A stretch of 64,000 nucleotides of DNA from Methylotenera sp. L2L1 (GTDB taxonomy: Bacteria; Pseudomonadota; Gammaproteobacteria; Burkholderiales; Methylophilaceae): contig NZ_JQMG01000001.1 in NCBI RefSeq assembly GCF_000744605.1, positions 310,001-374,000 of the forward strand, given 5' to 3'. This document shows, piece by piece, positions 29,067 to 39,640 of the stretch. The position numbers and the translations under genes were made by a program. How positions within the stretch are numbered: the stretch's first letter is position 1; each line of letters opens with the position of its first letter. Below the pieces are notes generated by a model. The model was not told where the DNA came from, searched no databases, and saw only the letters and a program-made list of their open reading frames with translations.

Positions 29067-29095
29067 TTGCAATATATTTATAAAATAGCTATGAT
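29067..29095 (+). promoter_or_regulatory. Sigma-70 promoter of rpsT
   Basis: TTGCAA at 29067-29072, a 17-base spacer and TATGAT at 29090-29095. This spacing and both boxes fit a sigma-70 promoter about 40 bases upstream of the rpsT ATG, with AGGA as ribosome site at about 29125. Confidence 0.7.
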
Positions 29096-29135
29096 TATGG
29101 GCTTCGAATTTTGAATAGCTTTTTAGGAAAAACAG

Positions 29136-29399
29136 ATGGCAAATACCGCACAAGCAAGAAAACGTGCTCGTCAAGCAGTTAAGCAACGTGCTCACAATGC
29201 AAGCTTGCGTTCTACTTTGCGCACAGCAATTAAAAAAATCATTAAAGCTGTAGAAGCTGGCGATAAAGCTGCAGCTACTGCTGCGTACTCAGAGAATGTA
29301 AGTGTTATTGACCGCATTGCGGACAAAAACATCATTCACAAAAACAAAGCCTCACGTCATAAAAGCCGCTTAAACGCTGCGATTAAAGCGATGGCATAA
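29136..29399 (+). CDS. rpsT: 30S ribosomal protein S20
   Basis: An 87-residue, strongly basic helical protein with the S20 N-terminus [18 protein letters not shown] and the end [18 protein letters not shown]. It binds the 5' domain of 16S rRNA early in 30S assembly. A single-gene unit with its own promoter and terminator, divergent from murJ. Confidence 0.98.
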   Translation: MANTAQARKRARQAVKQRAHNASLRSTLRTAIKKIIKAVEAGDKAAATAAYSENVSVIDRIADKNIIHKNKASRHKSRLNAAIKAMA

Positions 29400-29439
29400 T
29401 TAACCTCTTAAGTGTTCATTCACTTAAGTCGTTATTAAA

Positions 29440-29479
29440 GCAATAAAAAAGCCGAACATTTGTTCGGCTTTTTTATTGC
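29440..29479. terminator. Terminator after rpsT
   Basis: Inverted repeat with arms GCAATAAAAAAGCCGAACA and TGTTCGGCTTTTTTATTGC around a two-base centre; the GC core is followed by a T-run on either strand. It is preceded at 29407-29428 by another perfect 8-bp stem (CTTAAGTG/CACTTAAG) without a T-run. Confidence 0.9.
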
Positions 29480-29671
29480 TTATTCAGATCAACACTATTT
29501 TTACCAACAAGTGGTGCTGGCAAGACTTAGACTTAATGTCTAATCACAATTCAAATGTCGCATCACCTGCGATACAACCTGACAATCACGCCTAGCAGAC
29601 CTAGCTACAGAAATATCAATCATCGTTTTTATCGTTAATTAAAATATTAATTAAAAAACGGCACGCAAAAA
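29480..29671. other. Gap between rpsT and purK without a gene
   Basis: About 190 bases with no gene. It contains a 7-bp near-perfect repeat TGTCGCA/TGCGATA near 29558-29576 in everted orientation, and an AT-rich stretch. Only a 19-codon frame is open and nothing supports it. I see no further function. Confidence 0.4.
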
Positions 29672-29704
29672 AATGGCATTGATATCAAAATAATCAATGC
29701 CATT
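29672..29704 (-). terminator. Terminator after purEK
   Basis: Perfect 12-bp arms AATGGCATTGAT and ATCAATGCCATT with a 9-base loop. On the minus strand the stem is followed by TTTTTTT and GCGTGCC, placing it 26 bases downstream of the purK stop. Confidence 0.85.
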
Positions 29705-29729
29705 CATCGCAACAGTTATTAAATAGGTT

Positions 29730-30878
29730 TTAGCTGCCGATATTTAACTCTGATCGCACTTGCAGCGCCAATTTAATCGCCTCATCTCGGCTTGTATTCA
29801 ACACAGTAAAGTGTCCCATTTTTCTACCCGCACGCGCCTCATTCTTACCATACAGGTGCATCTTCAGCGTAGGCACACCAAAAGCTAATTGCCAATCCGG
29901 CGCCGCTTTAGCATCAGGCCAGATATCGCCTAATAAATTCACCATCACAGCAGGACTGTGCTGACGGCTGCTACCTAAAGGAAGACCTGCCATTACACGC
30001 ACTTGCTGTTCAAACTGATTAGTGATGCAAGCATCAAGCGTATAGTGGCCTGAGTTATGAGGTCTAGGTGCAATTTCATTAACAAGCAACTCACCATCAC
30101 ACACAAAAAACTCCACACCTAGAACACCGGTGTACTCTAACTTCTCAGCAACGCTAATGGCAAGCTTTTGTGCCTGATGATTCACAGCATCACTACCACG
30201 CGCTGGCACAATGGATATATCCAAGATACCATTCAAATGACTATTTTCTGCGGTAGGGAAAGTGGCAACATGCCCATTCACATCACGTGCGAGCACGACA
30301 GAAACCTCATAATCCAATTTCAGCATTTTCTCTAACACGCACTCCTCTTGCGAGAATGCTGAAAACGCTGCTTTAGCTTCGCTCAAGTTAGCAACACGCG
30401 CTTGGCCTTTACCATCGTAACCAAATCTTGCCACCTTAAGAATCGCTGGATAAATTTCACTGTCATCCGCTGGCAAGTCTGACTCAGCATTAACAACAAC
30501 ATAAGGTGCAACAGGCAACCCTGCATTTTTAATAAAATTCTTCTCACTCACACGATGCTGTGCAATCGCCACCGCTTCAGCAGATGGGCGCACAGGCACA
30601 GACTGCGCCAACGTACTCAATGTGGCAGCAGGAACATTCTCAAACTCGGTTGTAATCGCTTGGCAAGTCTCCGCAATTTGCGCTAATGCGGCTTCATCAT
30701 CATATTTAGCGCAAATATGCACATCAGCAATTTGGCCAGCAGGGCTATTTTCATCTGGGTCTAATACAGTGACTTTATAACCCATTTCATGGGCTGCAAT
30801 CACAAAAAAACGGCCCAATTGACCGCCACCCAACATACCCAGCATCGCTGGTGGAAGAATCATAGAAGGTTGACTCAT
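29730..30878 (-). CDS. purK: 5-(carboxyamino)imidazole ribonucleotide synthase
   Basis: ATP-grasp enzyme that carboxylates AIR with ATP and bicarbonate to N5-CAIR in purine synthesis. 382 residues with the N-terminal Rossmann motif [11 protein letters not shown], the ATP-grasp loop [12 protein letters not shown], and the metal-binding end [14 protein letters not shown]. Its ATG overlaps the purE stop (ATGA), so the two are coupled, matching their consecutive steps. Confidence 0.97.
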   Translation of the reverse strand: MSQPSMILPPAMLGMLGGGQLGRFFVIAAHEMGYKVTVLDPDENSPAGQIADVHICAKYDDEAALAQIAETCQAITTEFENVPAATLSTLAQSVPVRPSAEAVAIAQHRVSEKNFIKNAGLPVAPYVVVNAESDLPADDSEIYPAILKVARFGYDGKGQARVANLSEAKAAFSAFSQEECVLEKMLKLDYEVSVVLARDVNGHVATFPTAENSHLNGILDISIVPARGSDAVNHQAQKLAISVAEKLEYTGVLGVEFFVCDGELLVNEIAPRPHNSGHYTLDACITNQFEQQVRVMAGLPLGSSRQHSPAVMVNLLGDIWPDAKAAPDWQLAFGVPTLKMHLYGKNEARAGRKMGHFTVLNTSRDEAIKLALQVRSELNIGS

Positions 30879-31381
30879 GGTTTGTCGCTTAACTCCATGT
30901 TAAATACTTTTTCTGTTTGTTTAGTACGAAATTCCGTCAGTTTATTAGCCAGCGCAACATCTTGATTCGCCAGTATTGAAACGGCAAATAAACCCGCATT
31001 AGCAGCACCGGCATCACCAATAGCAAAAGTCGCTACTGGAATACCTTTTGGCATCTGCACTATCGATAACAATGAATCTTGGCCTTGCAAATGCTTAGAT
31101 GGCACCGGCACACCCAATACAGGCAAAGTTGTTTTAGCAGCGACCATCCCAGGTAAATGGGCAGCGCCACCAGCGCCAGCAATAATCACTTGAATACCTT
31201 TGTTTGCCGCAGTTTCCGCAAATTCAAACATCAAGTCAGGCGTACGATGCGCAGAAACCACTTTCGCTTCATAAGCCACACCAAAATCAGCAAGCATTTG
31301 TGCTGCATTTCTCATTACCGGCCAGTCACTGTCTGAGCCCATAATAATGGCTACCAATGGTTGATTATTTGCCACATGCAT
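30875..31381 (-). CDS. purE: N5-carboxyaminoimidazole ribonucleotide mutase
   Basis: Class I PurE converts N5-CAIR to CAIR, the step after PurK. 168 residues with the substrate loop [18 protein letters not shown] with the catalytic His, and [11 protein letters not shown]. The family length is about 160-170. First gene of purEK, 51 bases downstream of proB on the minus strand. Confidence 0.97.
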   Translation of the reverse strand: MHVANNQPLVAIIMGSDSDWPVMRNAAQMLADFGVAYEAKVVSAHRTPDLMFEFAETAANKGIQVIIAGAGGAAHLPGMVAAKTTLPVLGVPVPSKHLQGQDSLLSIVQMPKGIPVATFAIGDAGAANAGLFAVSILANQDVALANKLTEFRTKQTEKVFNMELSDKP

Positions 31382-31432
31382 TCCTTTATGTAATCTGAAT
31401 TAAAACTAAAAGTCTCAATGAAAACTTACGAT

Positions 31433-33683
<2,251 letters not shown>

Positions 33684-33839
33684 TTATCAGTTCATGTAAT
33701 TATCGCGCAGGATTCTGTTTTGTAGGGGATTTTTATGAAAAGTAATCTAAACTACATCACTAATCAGCCAAAAACCTTTACCCAACATAAAACTAGCAAG
33801 AACGCACGAATTGATAAAACATTCTGCCAGCGCGAACCA

Positions 33840-33872
33840 AATAAAAAAGCCCTATCAAACGACAGGGCTTCT
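33840..33872 (-). terminator. Terminator after rplU-rpmA
   Basis: Arms AAGCCCT and AGGGCTT with a 10-base loop. On the minus strand the stem is followed by TTTTATTTGG. It lies 18 bases after the rpmA stop and separates the ribosomal genes from obgE. Confidence 0.85.
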
Positions 33873-33889
33873 TAAATTATCGCAAAAAA

Positions 33890-34147
33890 CTAAGCTGGAA
33901 TAATATTCACAGTTTTACGTTTTAATGCGCCTTTAATTGTAAAGCTCACCTTACCGTCTGCTTTAGCGTACAAAGTATGATCTTTACCCATACCTACGTT
34001 TTCACCAGCGTGCATTCTAGTACCACGTTGACGCACGATAATGCTACCAGCTGAAACAAATTGCTCACCGAATGCTTTAACGCCTAGACGTTGGGCTTGT
34101 GAGTCGCGACCGTTACGTGAACTACCGCCTGCTTTTTTGTGTGCCAT
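33890..34147 (-). CDS. rpmA: 50S ribosomal protein L27
   Basis: An 85-residue L27, N-terminus [17 protein letters not shown], which reaches the peptidyl-transferase centre. No cleavable Firmicutes-type extension. Follows rplU by 29 bases in a two-gene operon. Confidence 0.98.
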   Translation of the reverse strand: MAHKKAGGSSRNGRDSQAQRLGVKAFGEQFVSAGSIIVRQRGTRMHAGENVGMGKDHTLYAKADGKVSFTIKGALKRKTVNIIPA

Positions 34148-34176
34148 GATTTAATCCTTAACTTAACGATAACTGC

Positions 34177-34491
34177 TTATTTAGCAGCGATTGCTTCAAT
34201 TTTAATTTCCGTATAACTTTGGCGATGGCCTTGTGTTTTACGGTAGTGCTTACGACGGCGGAATTTAAAAATCATTACTTTGTCGCCACGGCCGTGTGAA
34301 ACAACCGTTGCTTTAACAGTAGCACCTTTAATAATTGGCGAACCAATTGTTGTGTTATCACCGTCAGAAACCATAAGAATTTGATCTAGCGTAACTGTGC
34401 CGCCAACTTCAACTTCTAGCTTCTCAACTTTTAATCTTTCGCCTTGAACTACGCGATATTGTTTACCACCAGTTTTGATTACTGCATACAT
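34177..34491 (-). CDS. rplU: 50S ribosomal protein L21
   Basis: A 104-residue L21 with the family start [14 protein letters not shown] and the RNA-binding end [21 protein letters not shown] (split here by position 80-100). First gene of rplU-rpmA, with its own promoter at 34529-34556. Confidence 0.98.
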   Translation of the reverse strand: MYAVIKTGGKQYRVVQGERLKVEKLEVEVGGTVTLDQILMVSDGDNTTIGSPIIKGATVKATVVSHGRGDKVMIFKFRRRKHYRKTQGHRQSYTEIKIEAIAAK

Positions 34492-34528
34492 GATTATGCC
34501 TTTAACTCATACTTCAAAAGAATCGCGC

Positions 34529-34556
34529 ATTATACGCAATTTATCCTGTAAAGCAA
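34529..34556 (-). promoter_or_regulatory. Sigma-70 promoter of rplU-rpmA
   Basis: On the minus strand, TTGCTT (34551-34556), a 16-base spacer and a perfect TATAAT (34529-34534), about 38 bases upstream of the rplU ATG. Good match for a strong ribosomal-gene promoter. Confidence 0.7.
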
Positions 34557-34874
34557 ACCTTAATCTAAGCAAATTAACAAAAATGTTAGATTAAATTTTT
34601 CAAGGAAAATTGTCGTCAACTTATTCGTACCTAATTAGCAATGCGCACCTACATATTTGGCCGCGTTCCAACCGAAAGCATTATCAAACTCTGACAAAGC
34701 TCGACTTGCGTCAGCGCTAACCTTAGCAGCTTTAACTGGATAAAGTCATCAACGGTTTAAAAACCAAAGATACTATTATATATGATGAATAAGTCTAAAA
34801 AACCATGTCATTGAAAATCTTGGATTTAAATAGGCTGTGATAAAATCACCTTTCATTTTATAGGTTATATTAAT
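34557..34874. other. rplU-ispB gap, with possible gene remnant
   Basis: Non-coding stretch of the 383-base gap between rplU and ispB. It has a perfect 9-bp inverted repeat (TTAATCTAA at 34560, TTAGATTAA at 34586, 17-base spacer). On the minus strand, 34635-34745 is a stop-bounded open frame of 36 codons without a start, reading like protein (SADASRALSEFDNAFGWNAA) and possibly a gene remnant. The rest, before ispB, is AT-rich with TGTGATAAAATCACC near 34835, a likely promoter zone. No RNA gene was recognised. Confidence 0.4.
34635..34745 (-). pseudogene. Possible C-terminal remnant of an unknown gene
   Basis: Open minus-strand frame of 36 codons ending in TAA and bounded upstream by TGA, with no start codon. 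The inferred end is GWNAAKYVGAHC. Its alanine-rich, codon-like composition resembles coding DNA more than the AT-rich surroundings, and a hairpin stands just downstream (34560-34594). I do not recognise the family. It could equally be a chance frame. Confidence 0.25.
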
Positions 34875-35843
34875 GTGACTCCAAGCATCATTCAATCTTG
34901 CATAGACAACGACATGCGCATGGTGGACAAGGCTATCCGCCAATCACTACATTCAGAAGTTACCTTGGTTAACCAAGTAGCCGAGTATATTATTAATAGC
35001 GGTGGAAAAAGACTGCGCCCGATGCTGGTACTGCTATCTGCGGGACTGTTTGGAGAAATCCAAGCTCATCACCATCAATTAGCCGCTGTTGTAGAGTTCA
35101 TTCACACAGCCACACTACTGCATGACGATGTCGTTGACGAGTCCTCAAAGCGCAGAGGCCAAAGCACCGCTAACGCATTATTTGGGAATGCAGCAAGCGT
35201 ACTGGTAGGTGACTTTGTTTACTCCCGCGCATTTCAAATGATGGTTTCAGTACAAAACATGCGCGTTATGGAGGTGTTGAGCAATGCAACTAACGTGATT
35301 GCTGAAGGTGAAGTGCTGCAACTGCTTAACGTTAATAACGCTGACATTTCCGACGAAGCTTACTTGCAAGTGATTCATTACAAAACCGCCAAGCTTTTTG
35401 AGGCTGCAACAAGATTGGGCGCAATTATCAGCCAGGCTAGCGAAAAAGACGAAGCTGCACTTACCGCTTATGGCATGCACTTGGGCACGGCTTTTCAGCT
35501 AATCGACGATATTCTGGATTTAAGCGGCAACAGCGAAGATATTGGCAAGAACCTAGGTGACGACCTTGCCGAGGGGAAACCTACCCTTCCGCTGTTATTC
35601 GCAATGCGCAATAGCAATGCAGAGCAAAGCGCATTAATCCGCAATGCCATTGAACAAGGGGGGCTGGAGCATTTGCCGCAAGTGATTGAAATCGTAAAAA
35701 ACTCAGGCGCACTAGACCACGTGAGAAAAATGGCAGAAGCTGAGTCAGCACAATGCTGCGCAGCGATTGCCCACTTCTCCGATTCTAATTTCAAACAGGC
35801 ATTAATCGAACTTGCAGATTTTGCGGTAAAAAGAAACTTTTAA
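34875..35843 (+). CDS. ispB: Octaprenyl/polyprenyl diphosphate synthase
   Basis: Builds the long isoprenoid side chain of ubiquinone. 322 residues with both aspartate-rich motifs, LLHDDVVDESSKRRG and LIDDILDLSG, and GGKRLRPMLVLL near residue 50. The start is GTG at 34875, which gives the same N-terminal length as E. coli IspB; ATG 34914 is a shorter option. It lies divergent from rplU-rpmA, the usual arrangement. Confidence 0.95.
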   Translation: MTPSIIQSCIDNDMRMVDKAIRQSLHSEVTLVNQVAEYIINSGGKRLRPMLVLLSAGLFGEIQAHHHQLAAVVEFIHTATLLHDDVVDESSKRRGQSTANALFGNAASVLVGDFVYSRAFQMMVSVQNMRVMEVLSNATNVIAEGEVLQLLNVNNADISDEAYLQVIHYKTAKLFEAATRLGAIISQASEKDEAALTAYGMHLGTAFQLIDDILDLSGNSEDIGKNLGDDLAEGKPTLPLLFAMRNSNAEQSALIRNAIEQGGLEHLPQVIEIVKNSGALDHVRKMAEAESAQCCAAIAHFSDSNFKQALIELADFAVKRNF

Positions 35844-35853
35844 CCACGCCTGT

Positions 35854-35885
35854 AAATTAACCTTAAATTGGAAACAGGTTAATTT
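35854..35885. terminator. Hairpin between convergent ispB and unknown gene
   Basis: Perfect 10-bp arms AAATTAACCT and AGGTTAATTT with a 12-base loop. It lies just after ispB and runs into the last codons of the convergent minus-strand gene. The stem is AT-rich and no long T-run follows, so termination is likely but not certain. Confidence 0.5.
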
Positions 35886-36250
35886 AAGATGATTTTCTCA
35901 CCGCTGTCTGCATGGTAATAAGTCAAATGCGCACAGTCACTTGTGCCAGCAGTCAAAGAGCCATCAAACAAAGATTGACCTTCAACATCAACGACTGCGT
36001 ACCCATTGTGATACAAAGTTACCTCTGCTAGTTTTGGGGCTTTCACTGCAATCTCACGCATTGCAAAACTGATGCAGTTTTCCTCCTCTGCCTCAGAGTA
36101 GACCTCCCAATCTTTGCCACCCGCCAATTGTGACAACCAGCTTGGCAAGTCAACCTCAACACGGCAAATAATAGGCTCATCCCACTCAGGGTGAATAGCT
36201 TCAGTCAGAGCAAGCTCTGTTGCACTTTGTTGATGGTTAATGTCTGTCAT
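35879..36250 (-). CDS. Hypothetical protein (123 aa)
   Basis: I do not recognise this family. The protein is soluble and acidic, with no signal peptide or membrane segment. It has a cysteine at about 29 (PIICRVEVDLPSW), a central EEENCISFAMREI segment and a beta-like C-terminal part (TLYHNGYAVVDVEGQSLFDG). It stands alone, convergent with ispB and divergent from pilD. Codon use is like the neighbours, so it is probably a real gene. Confidence 0.6.
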   Translation of the reverse strand: MTDINHQQSATELALTEAIHPEWDEPIICRVEVDLPSWLSQLAGGKDWEVYSEAEEENCISFAMREIAVKAPKLAEVTLYHNGYAVVDVEGQSLFDGSLTAGTSDCAHLTYYHADSGEKIILN

Positions 36251-36472
36251 ATTGTGTCCTTAATACAAGTTACTACTCTATTATAATCTCAATTACCTAA
36301 TCTATATTTGCGGCTCTATATCAAAATTTCAAGACCAAAGACGCAAACTAAATTCGCGGCAATCATAAACACTTAACGTTAGAATATGGCATTAAGTTTA
36401 CAGTTACTTAACGGCACGTTATAGTTTTATCTTAAAGCGACATTAACAATAAGTTCTGACCAAAGGATCACC

Positions 36473-37342
36473 ATGCCGTCTGCATTGAATGAGTTATCGA
36501 ATATCCTTCAACAAAACAACACCTTATTTATCGCACTATCCACTTTACTCGGCCTCATGGTAGGCAGCTTCTTAAATGTAGTAATCTACAGACTTCCTAA
36601 AATGATGGAGCAGGAGTGGCATAACAACTGTCTAGAACTTCAGGGAAAAGAAATTCCAACTAACATCCAATACAGCCTGTCTAAGCCACGCTCAACCTGC
36701 CCACACTGTGGTCATAAAATATCGGCATGGGAAAATATTCCAATTATTAGTTATCTAGCCCTTAAAGGGCGCTGTAAGGGATGCAAAGCATCCATCAGCA
36801 TGAGATACCCGCTGATTGAAGCGCTTACCGCCACTCTAATTGGGCTAATCAGTTGGAAATTTGGCTATTCTGGCACTACACTCATGGCATGGGTCTTTGC
36901 ATTTGCACTTATTGCACTGACTTTTATCGACTTTGATACACAACTGCTACCAGACGACATTACACTGCCGCTGCTATGGCTTGGGCTATTGTTTAATTTA
37001 AACTTTGGCTTCACCGATTTAAAATCAGCAGTGATTGGCGCAATGGCTGGATATCTTGTTTTATGGTCTGTGTATTGGCTATTTAAGATTATTAGAGGCA
37101 AAGAAGGCATGGGCTATGGTGACTTCAAACTACTAGCAGCGATTGGTGCATGGTTTGGATGGAAACTTTTACCTGCGGTTATTTTACTATCCTCTACATT
37201 AGGCGCAATTATCGGTATTGCTTTAATCGTATTTACCCAACGCGGCAAGGAAGTGCCAATGCCATTTGGCCCGTTTCTAGCAATAGGCGGGATTGCAGCG
37301 TTGTTTTTTGGCCAGACACTTGCCACATTCTATTTGCCATAA
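36473..37342 (+). CDS. pilD: Prepilin peptidase / N-methyltransferase
   Basis: Cleaves and methylates type IV prepilins and type II secretion pseudopilins. 289 residues, about eight helices. The cytoplasmic loop has the two CxxC pairs (CPHCGHK and CKGCKAS), and the catalytic aspartates are in DFDTQLLPDD and GYGDFKLL. pilB and pilC, which often precede it, are not here; it is followed closely by coaE. Confidence 0.95.
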   Translation: MPSALNELSNILQQNNTLFIALSTLLGLMVGSFLNVVIYRLPKMMEQEWHNNCLELQGKEIPTNIQYSLSKPRSTCPHCGHKISAWENIPIISYLALKGRCKGCKASISMRYPLIEALTATLIGLISWKFGYSGTTLMAWVFAFALIALTFIDFDTQLLPDDITLPLLWLGLLFNLNFGFTDLKSAVIGAMAGYLVLWSVYWLFKIIRGKEGMGYGDFKLLAAIGAWFGWKLLPAVILLSSTLGAIIGIALIVFTQRGKEVPMPFGPFLAIGGIAALFFGQTLATFYLP

Positions 37343-37352
37343 CATAGCGCCA

Positions 37353-37970
37353 ATGTACGTAGTTGCACTCACAGGCGGGATAGGTTCAGGTAAAAGCGAA
37401 GCATCTAAGCAATTTGCCAGCTTAGGTGTCCCAGTCGTAGATACAGACGTGATCGCACACGAGCTTGCCGCTGCAGGCAGCCCTTTACTTAAAGAGGTTG
37501 ACCGTATTTTTGGTGCAGACTTCTTTAATGCCGATGGCACACTTAACCGCACCAAACTACGCACACACATTTTTAGCGATGCGAATGAAAGAGTTAAGCT
37601 TGAGCAGTTGATGCACCCAGCTATTCACCAGAAAGCACTGCAAACACTTCAAGAAAACGAACAAAAACTGCATCCCGCCTATCAATTATTGGTTGTGCCT
37701 TTACTCTTTGAAAGCAATCGATATCAATCGATATTAAATAAAACCTTAGTGATTGACTGTGATGAGTCCTTACAAATCAGTCGAGCAATGGGGCGTAGCA
37801 ACCTCACTGCCGATGATGTAAAAAAATTGATGCTGGCACAAACCTCTAGAGAAAACAGACGCGATCTCGCCGATGTCATCATAGACAACAGCGGTACCGT
37901 CAGCGAGCTAGCAGAGAAAATTAATGAATTCCATAAAAAACTCATTAAGACTTGCATAGTTAGCAAATAA
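37353..37970 (+). CDS. coaE: Dephospho-CoA kinase
   Basis: Final step of coenzyme A synthesis. 205 residues with P-loop LTGGIGSGKSEASKQF near the start, DTDVIAHEL and VVPLLFES. The ATG at 37353 lies 10 bases after the pilD stop; the frame is open upstream into pilD but the P-loop position fits the ATG. The pilD-coaE-zapD-yacG order is conserved in proteobacteria. Confidence 0.96.
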   Translation: MYVVALTGGIGSGKSEASKQFASLGVPVVDTDVIAHELAAAGSPLLKEVDRIFGADFFNADGTLNRTKLRTHIFSDANERVKLEQLMHPAIHQKALQTLQENEQKLHPAYQLLVVPLLFESNRYQSILNKTLVIDCDESLQISRAMGRSNLTADDVKKLMLAQTSRENRRDLADVIIDNSGTVSELAEKINEFHKKLIKTCIVSK

Positions 37971-38046
37971 ATTTGATAATCCAGTTCAACTTTAAATTCA
38001 ATGCAATGGCCTAACCTGAAAAAGCATTTGGCTCACATGATAAAAC

Positions 38047-38805
38047 ATGCCTAGTTACGACTATCCTTTTAATGAACGCATACGCACGCTGTTACGCGTA
38101 GAGGATTTGTTTGCCAAAGTTTTACACAATCTTGCAGCAGACCATGAGTTTCAACATCACTGTGCGCTCCTTACGCTATTACAGATTTTAGATGTTGTAG
38201 ACAGAGCAGAACTAAAAGTCGACCTACTCCAAGAACTTGATCGCCAAAAAACGGCCATGCGCATGTTAATCGGCAATCCAATTATTTCGGCTGAAGCGCT
38301 AGAAGCCACGCTTGATGATATTAACGTTGCCGCCGATGCGCTACGCGCTGAAACCACGAAACTTGGCCAAACTTTACGTGCTAACGAATGGCTAATGAGC
38401 ATTAAACAACGCGCGGGGATTCCTGGTGGCGTCTGTGAATTTGATGTACCTTCATACCACTATTGGCTAGGCTTAGGTGCAGAGCGCCGTAAGCATGATT
38501 TAGAATCTTGGATTAAACCGTTGATTCCGATGCAGCAAGCCATCATCATTATTTTACGCATTTTGCGCGGCAGTGGCAGCACGAATAAGTTGGTGGCTAC
38601 CAACGGTGTTTATCAACAAATGCTAGGCGGCGTCAGACCTGCGCAAATGCTAAAAATCAATCTAGCAGACAACCTCAACTGCTTCCCTGAGGTCAGTGCT
38701 AATAAATATGCAATTAATATTAGATTCAACACCTTAGACTGCACCCAAAAACCACAAAAATTTGAAGAAGATATCGACTTCTCGTTAACACTCTGTAATT
38801 TATAA
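38047..38805 (+). CDS. zapD: Cell division protein ZapD
   Basis: FtsZ-binding protein that bundles FtsZ filaments at the division site. 252 residues, the usual length, with the family start YDYPFNERIRTLLRVEDLF and the central SIKQRAGIPGGVCEFDVPSYHYWL (in two parts). 76 bases after coaE and 80 before yacG, so the same transcription unit is likely. Confidence 0.95.
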   Translation: MPSYDYPFNERIRTLLRVEDLFAKVLHNLAADHEFQHHCALLTLLQILDVVDRAELKVDLLQELDRQKTAMRMLIGNPIISAEALEATLDDINVAADALRAETTKLGQTLRANEWLMSIKQRAGIPGGVCEFDVPSYHYWLGLGAERRKHDLESWIKPLIPMQQAIIIILRILRGSGSTNKLVATNGVYQQMLGGVRPAQMLKINLADNLNCFPEVSANKYAINIRFNTLDCTQKPQKFEEDIDFSLTLCNL

Positions 38806-38885
38806 GCGTTACCCGAGCGAGCCAATATAAGGCTGATCTTCAGATATAATCATTTATTAGCAAAGCAACTGCAAAGTACTGACAC

Positions 38886-39077
38886 ATGAACCAAAGCAAA
38901 CGTCTTGTCGCTTGTCCCACATGCAAAAAGCTAGTGGAGTTTTCAGCACTCAACACTTTTAGACCTTTTTGTAGCAAACGCTGTGAAATGATAGATTTAG
39001 GCGCATGGGCAAATGAGGACTATGCAATACCAGCCGCTGCAAAAGATGACGACTTACCTGATGAGTTAACCCAGTAA
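38886..39077 (+). CDS. yacG: DNA gyrase inhibitor YacG
   Basis: A 63-residue zinc-binding protein. The four-cysteine site is CPTCKKLVEF with FCSKRCEMIDLGAWANE, typical of YacG, which binds GyrB and blocks DNA gyrase. The acidic tail DDDLPDEL is common in the family. It ends the pilD-coaE-zapD-yacG run. Confidence 0.93.
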   Translation: MNQSKRLVACPTCKKLVEFSALNTFRPFCSKRCEMIDLGAWANEDYAIPAAAKDDDLPDELTQ

Positions 39078-39111
39078 GCGCTTAACGATAATCAAATGAT
39101 TGGTGTTAAAA

Positions 39112-39633
39112 ATGGCCATGACACAACAATATACATATCATCTACATCGCACTTTACGCTATAGCTTAGCGCCCTTGCTGATGATGATAAGCACCCTTGT
39201 TTCAGCACAAGAAATTGTATCCATCCATAACCCTTGGGTGCGCGCCACAAACCCAGGACAAAACATTAGTGCCGGATATATGACCATGACAAGCAGCAAT
39301 GACGTCACGCTAATAAGCGTTGCAAGTGATGTGGCTGAAAGTGTAGAGATACACAGCATGAAAATGGAAAACAATGTCATGAAAATGCGCATGTTAGACT
39401 CAATTCCATTAAGCGCAGGCAAACCATACAAGCTGGAACCAGGTGGCTACCACCTCATGATGTTTGACTTAAAAAAACCACTAGTGGATGCTCAAGTAGT
39501 GGACTTTGAGATGACCTTTAAAAACAACAAAGGTGTTGAATTTAAGCAGAAGGTAAAAGCAATTGTTAAAGGCTCTGAAAACAACAACAAGCAATCACAT
39601 CACGGTGATCATGAACATCACCATAATCACTAG
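39112..39633 (+). CDS. PCuAC-type periplasmic copper chaperone with His-rich tail
   Basis: A 173-residue exported protein: signal peptide cleaved near VSA, then a PCuAC cupredoxin-like domain with the copper ligands spread as H-S-M-K-M (about residue 80) and the later YHLMMF. It has an unusual C-terminal tail HHGDHEHHHNH that could bind extra Cu(II). PCuAC proteins deliver Cu(I) to the CuA site of aa3 oxidase or to cbb3, which fits the oxidases in this window although they lie over 20 kb away. The ATG at 39112 is chosen; a TTG at 39100 and ATG at 39118 are alternatives. Confidence 0.88.
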   Translation: MAMTQQYTYHLHRTLRYSLAPLLMMISTLVSAQEIVSIHNPWVRATNPGQNISAGYMTMTSSNDVTLISVASDVAESVEIHSMKMENNVMKMRMLDSIPLSAGKPYKLEPGGYHLMMFDLKKPLVDAQVVDFEMTFKNNKGVEFKQKVKAIVKGSENNNKQSHHGDHEHHHNH

Positions 39634-39640
39634 CCACTTT

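Noticed and set aside
29558-29576. RegA site in the rpsT-purK gap (GTCGC and GCGAT)
   Set aside because: The half-sites point the wrong way, one base differs, and the gap lies between two transcription ends.
33735-33875. 46-codon open frame with AGGGG before its ATG, upstream of obgE
   Set aside because: It runs through the rpmA terminator stem, is low in complexity and has no recognisable features. Probably chance.
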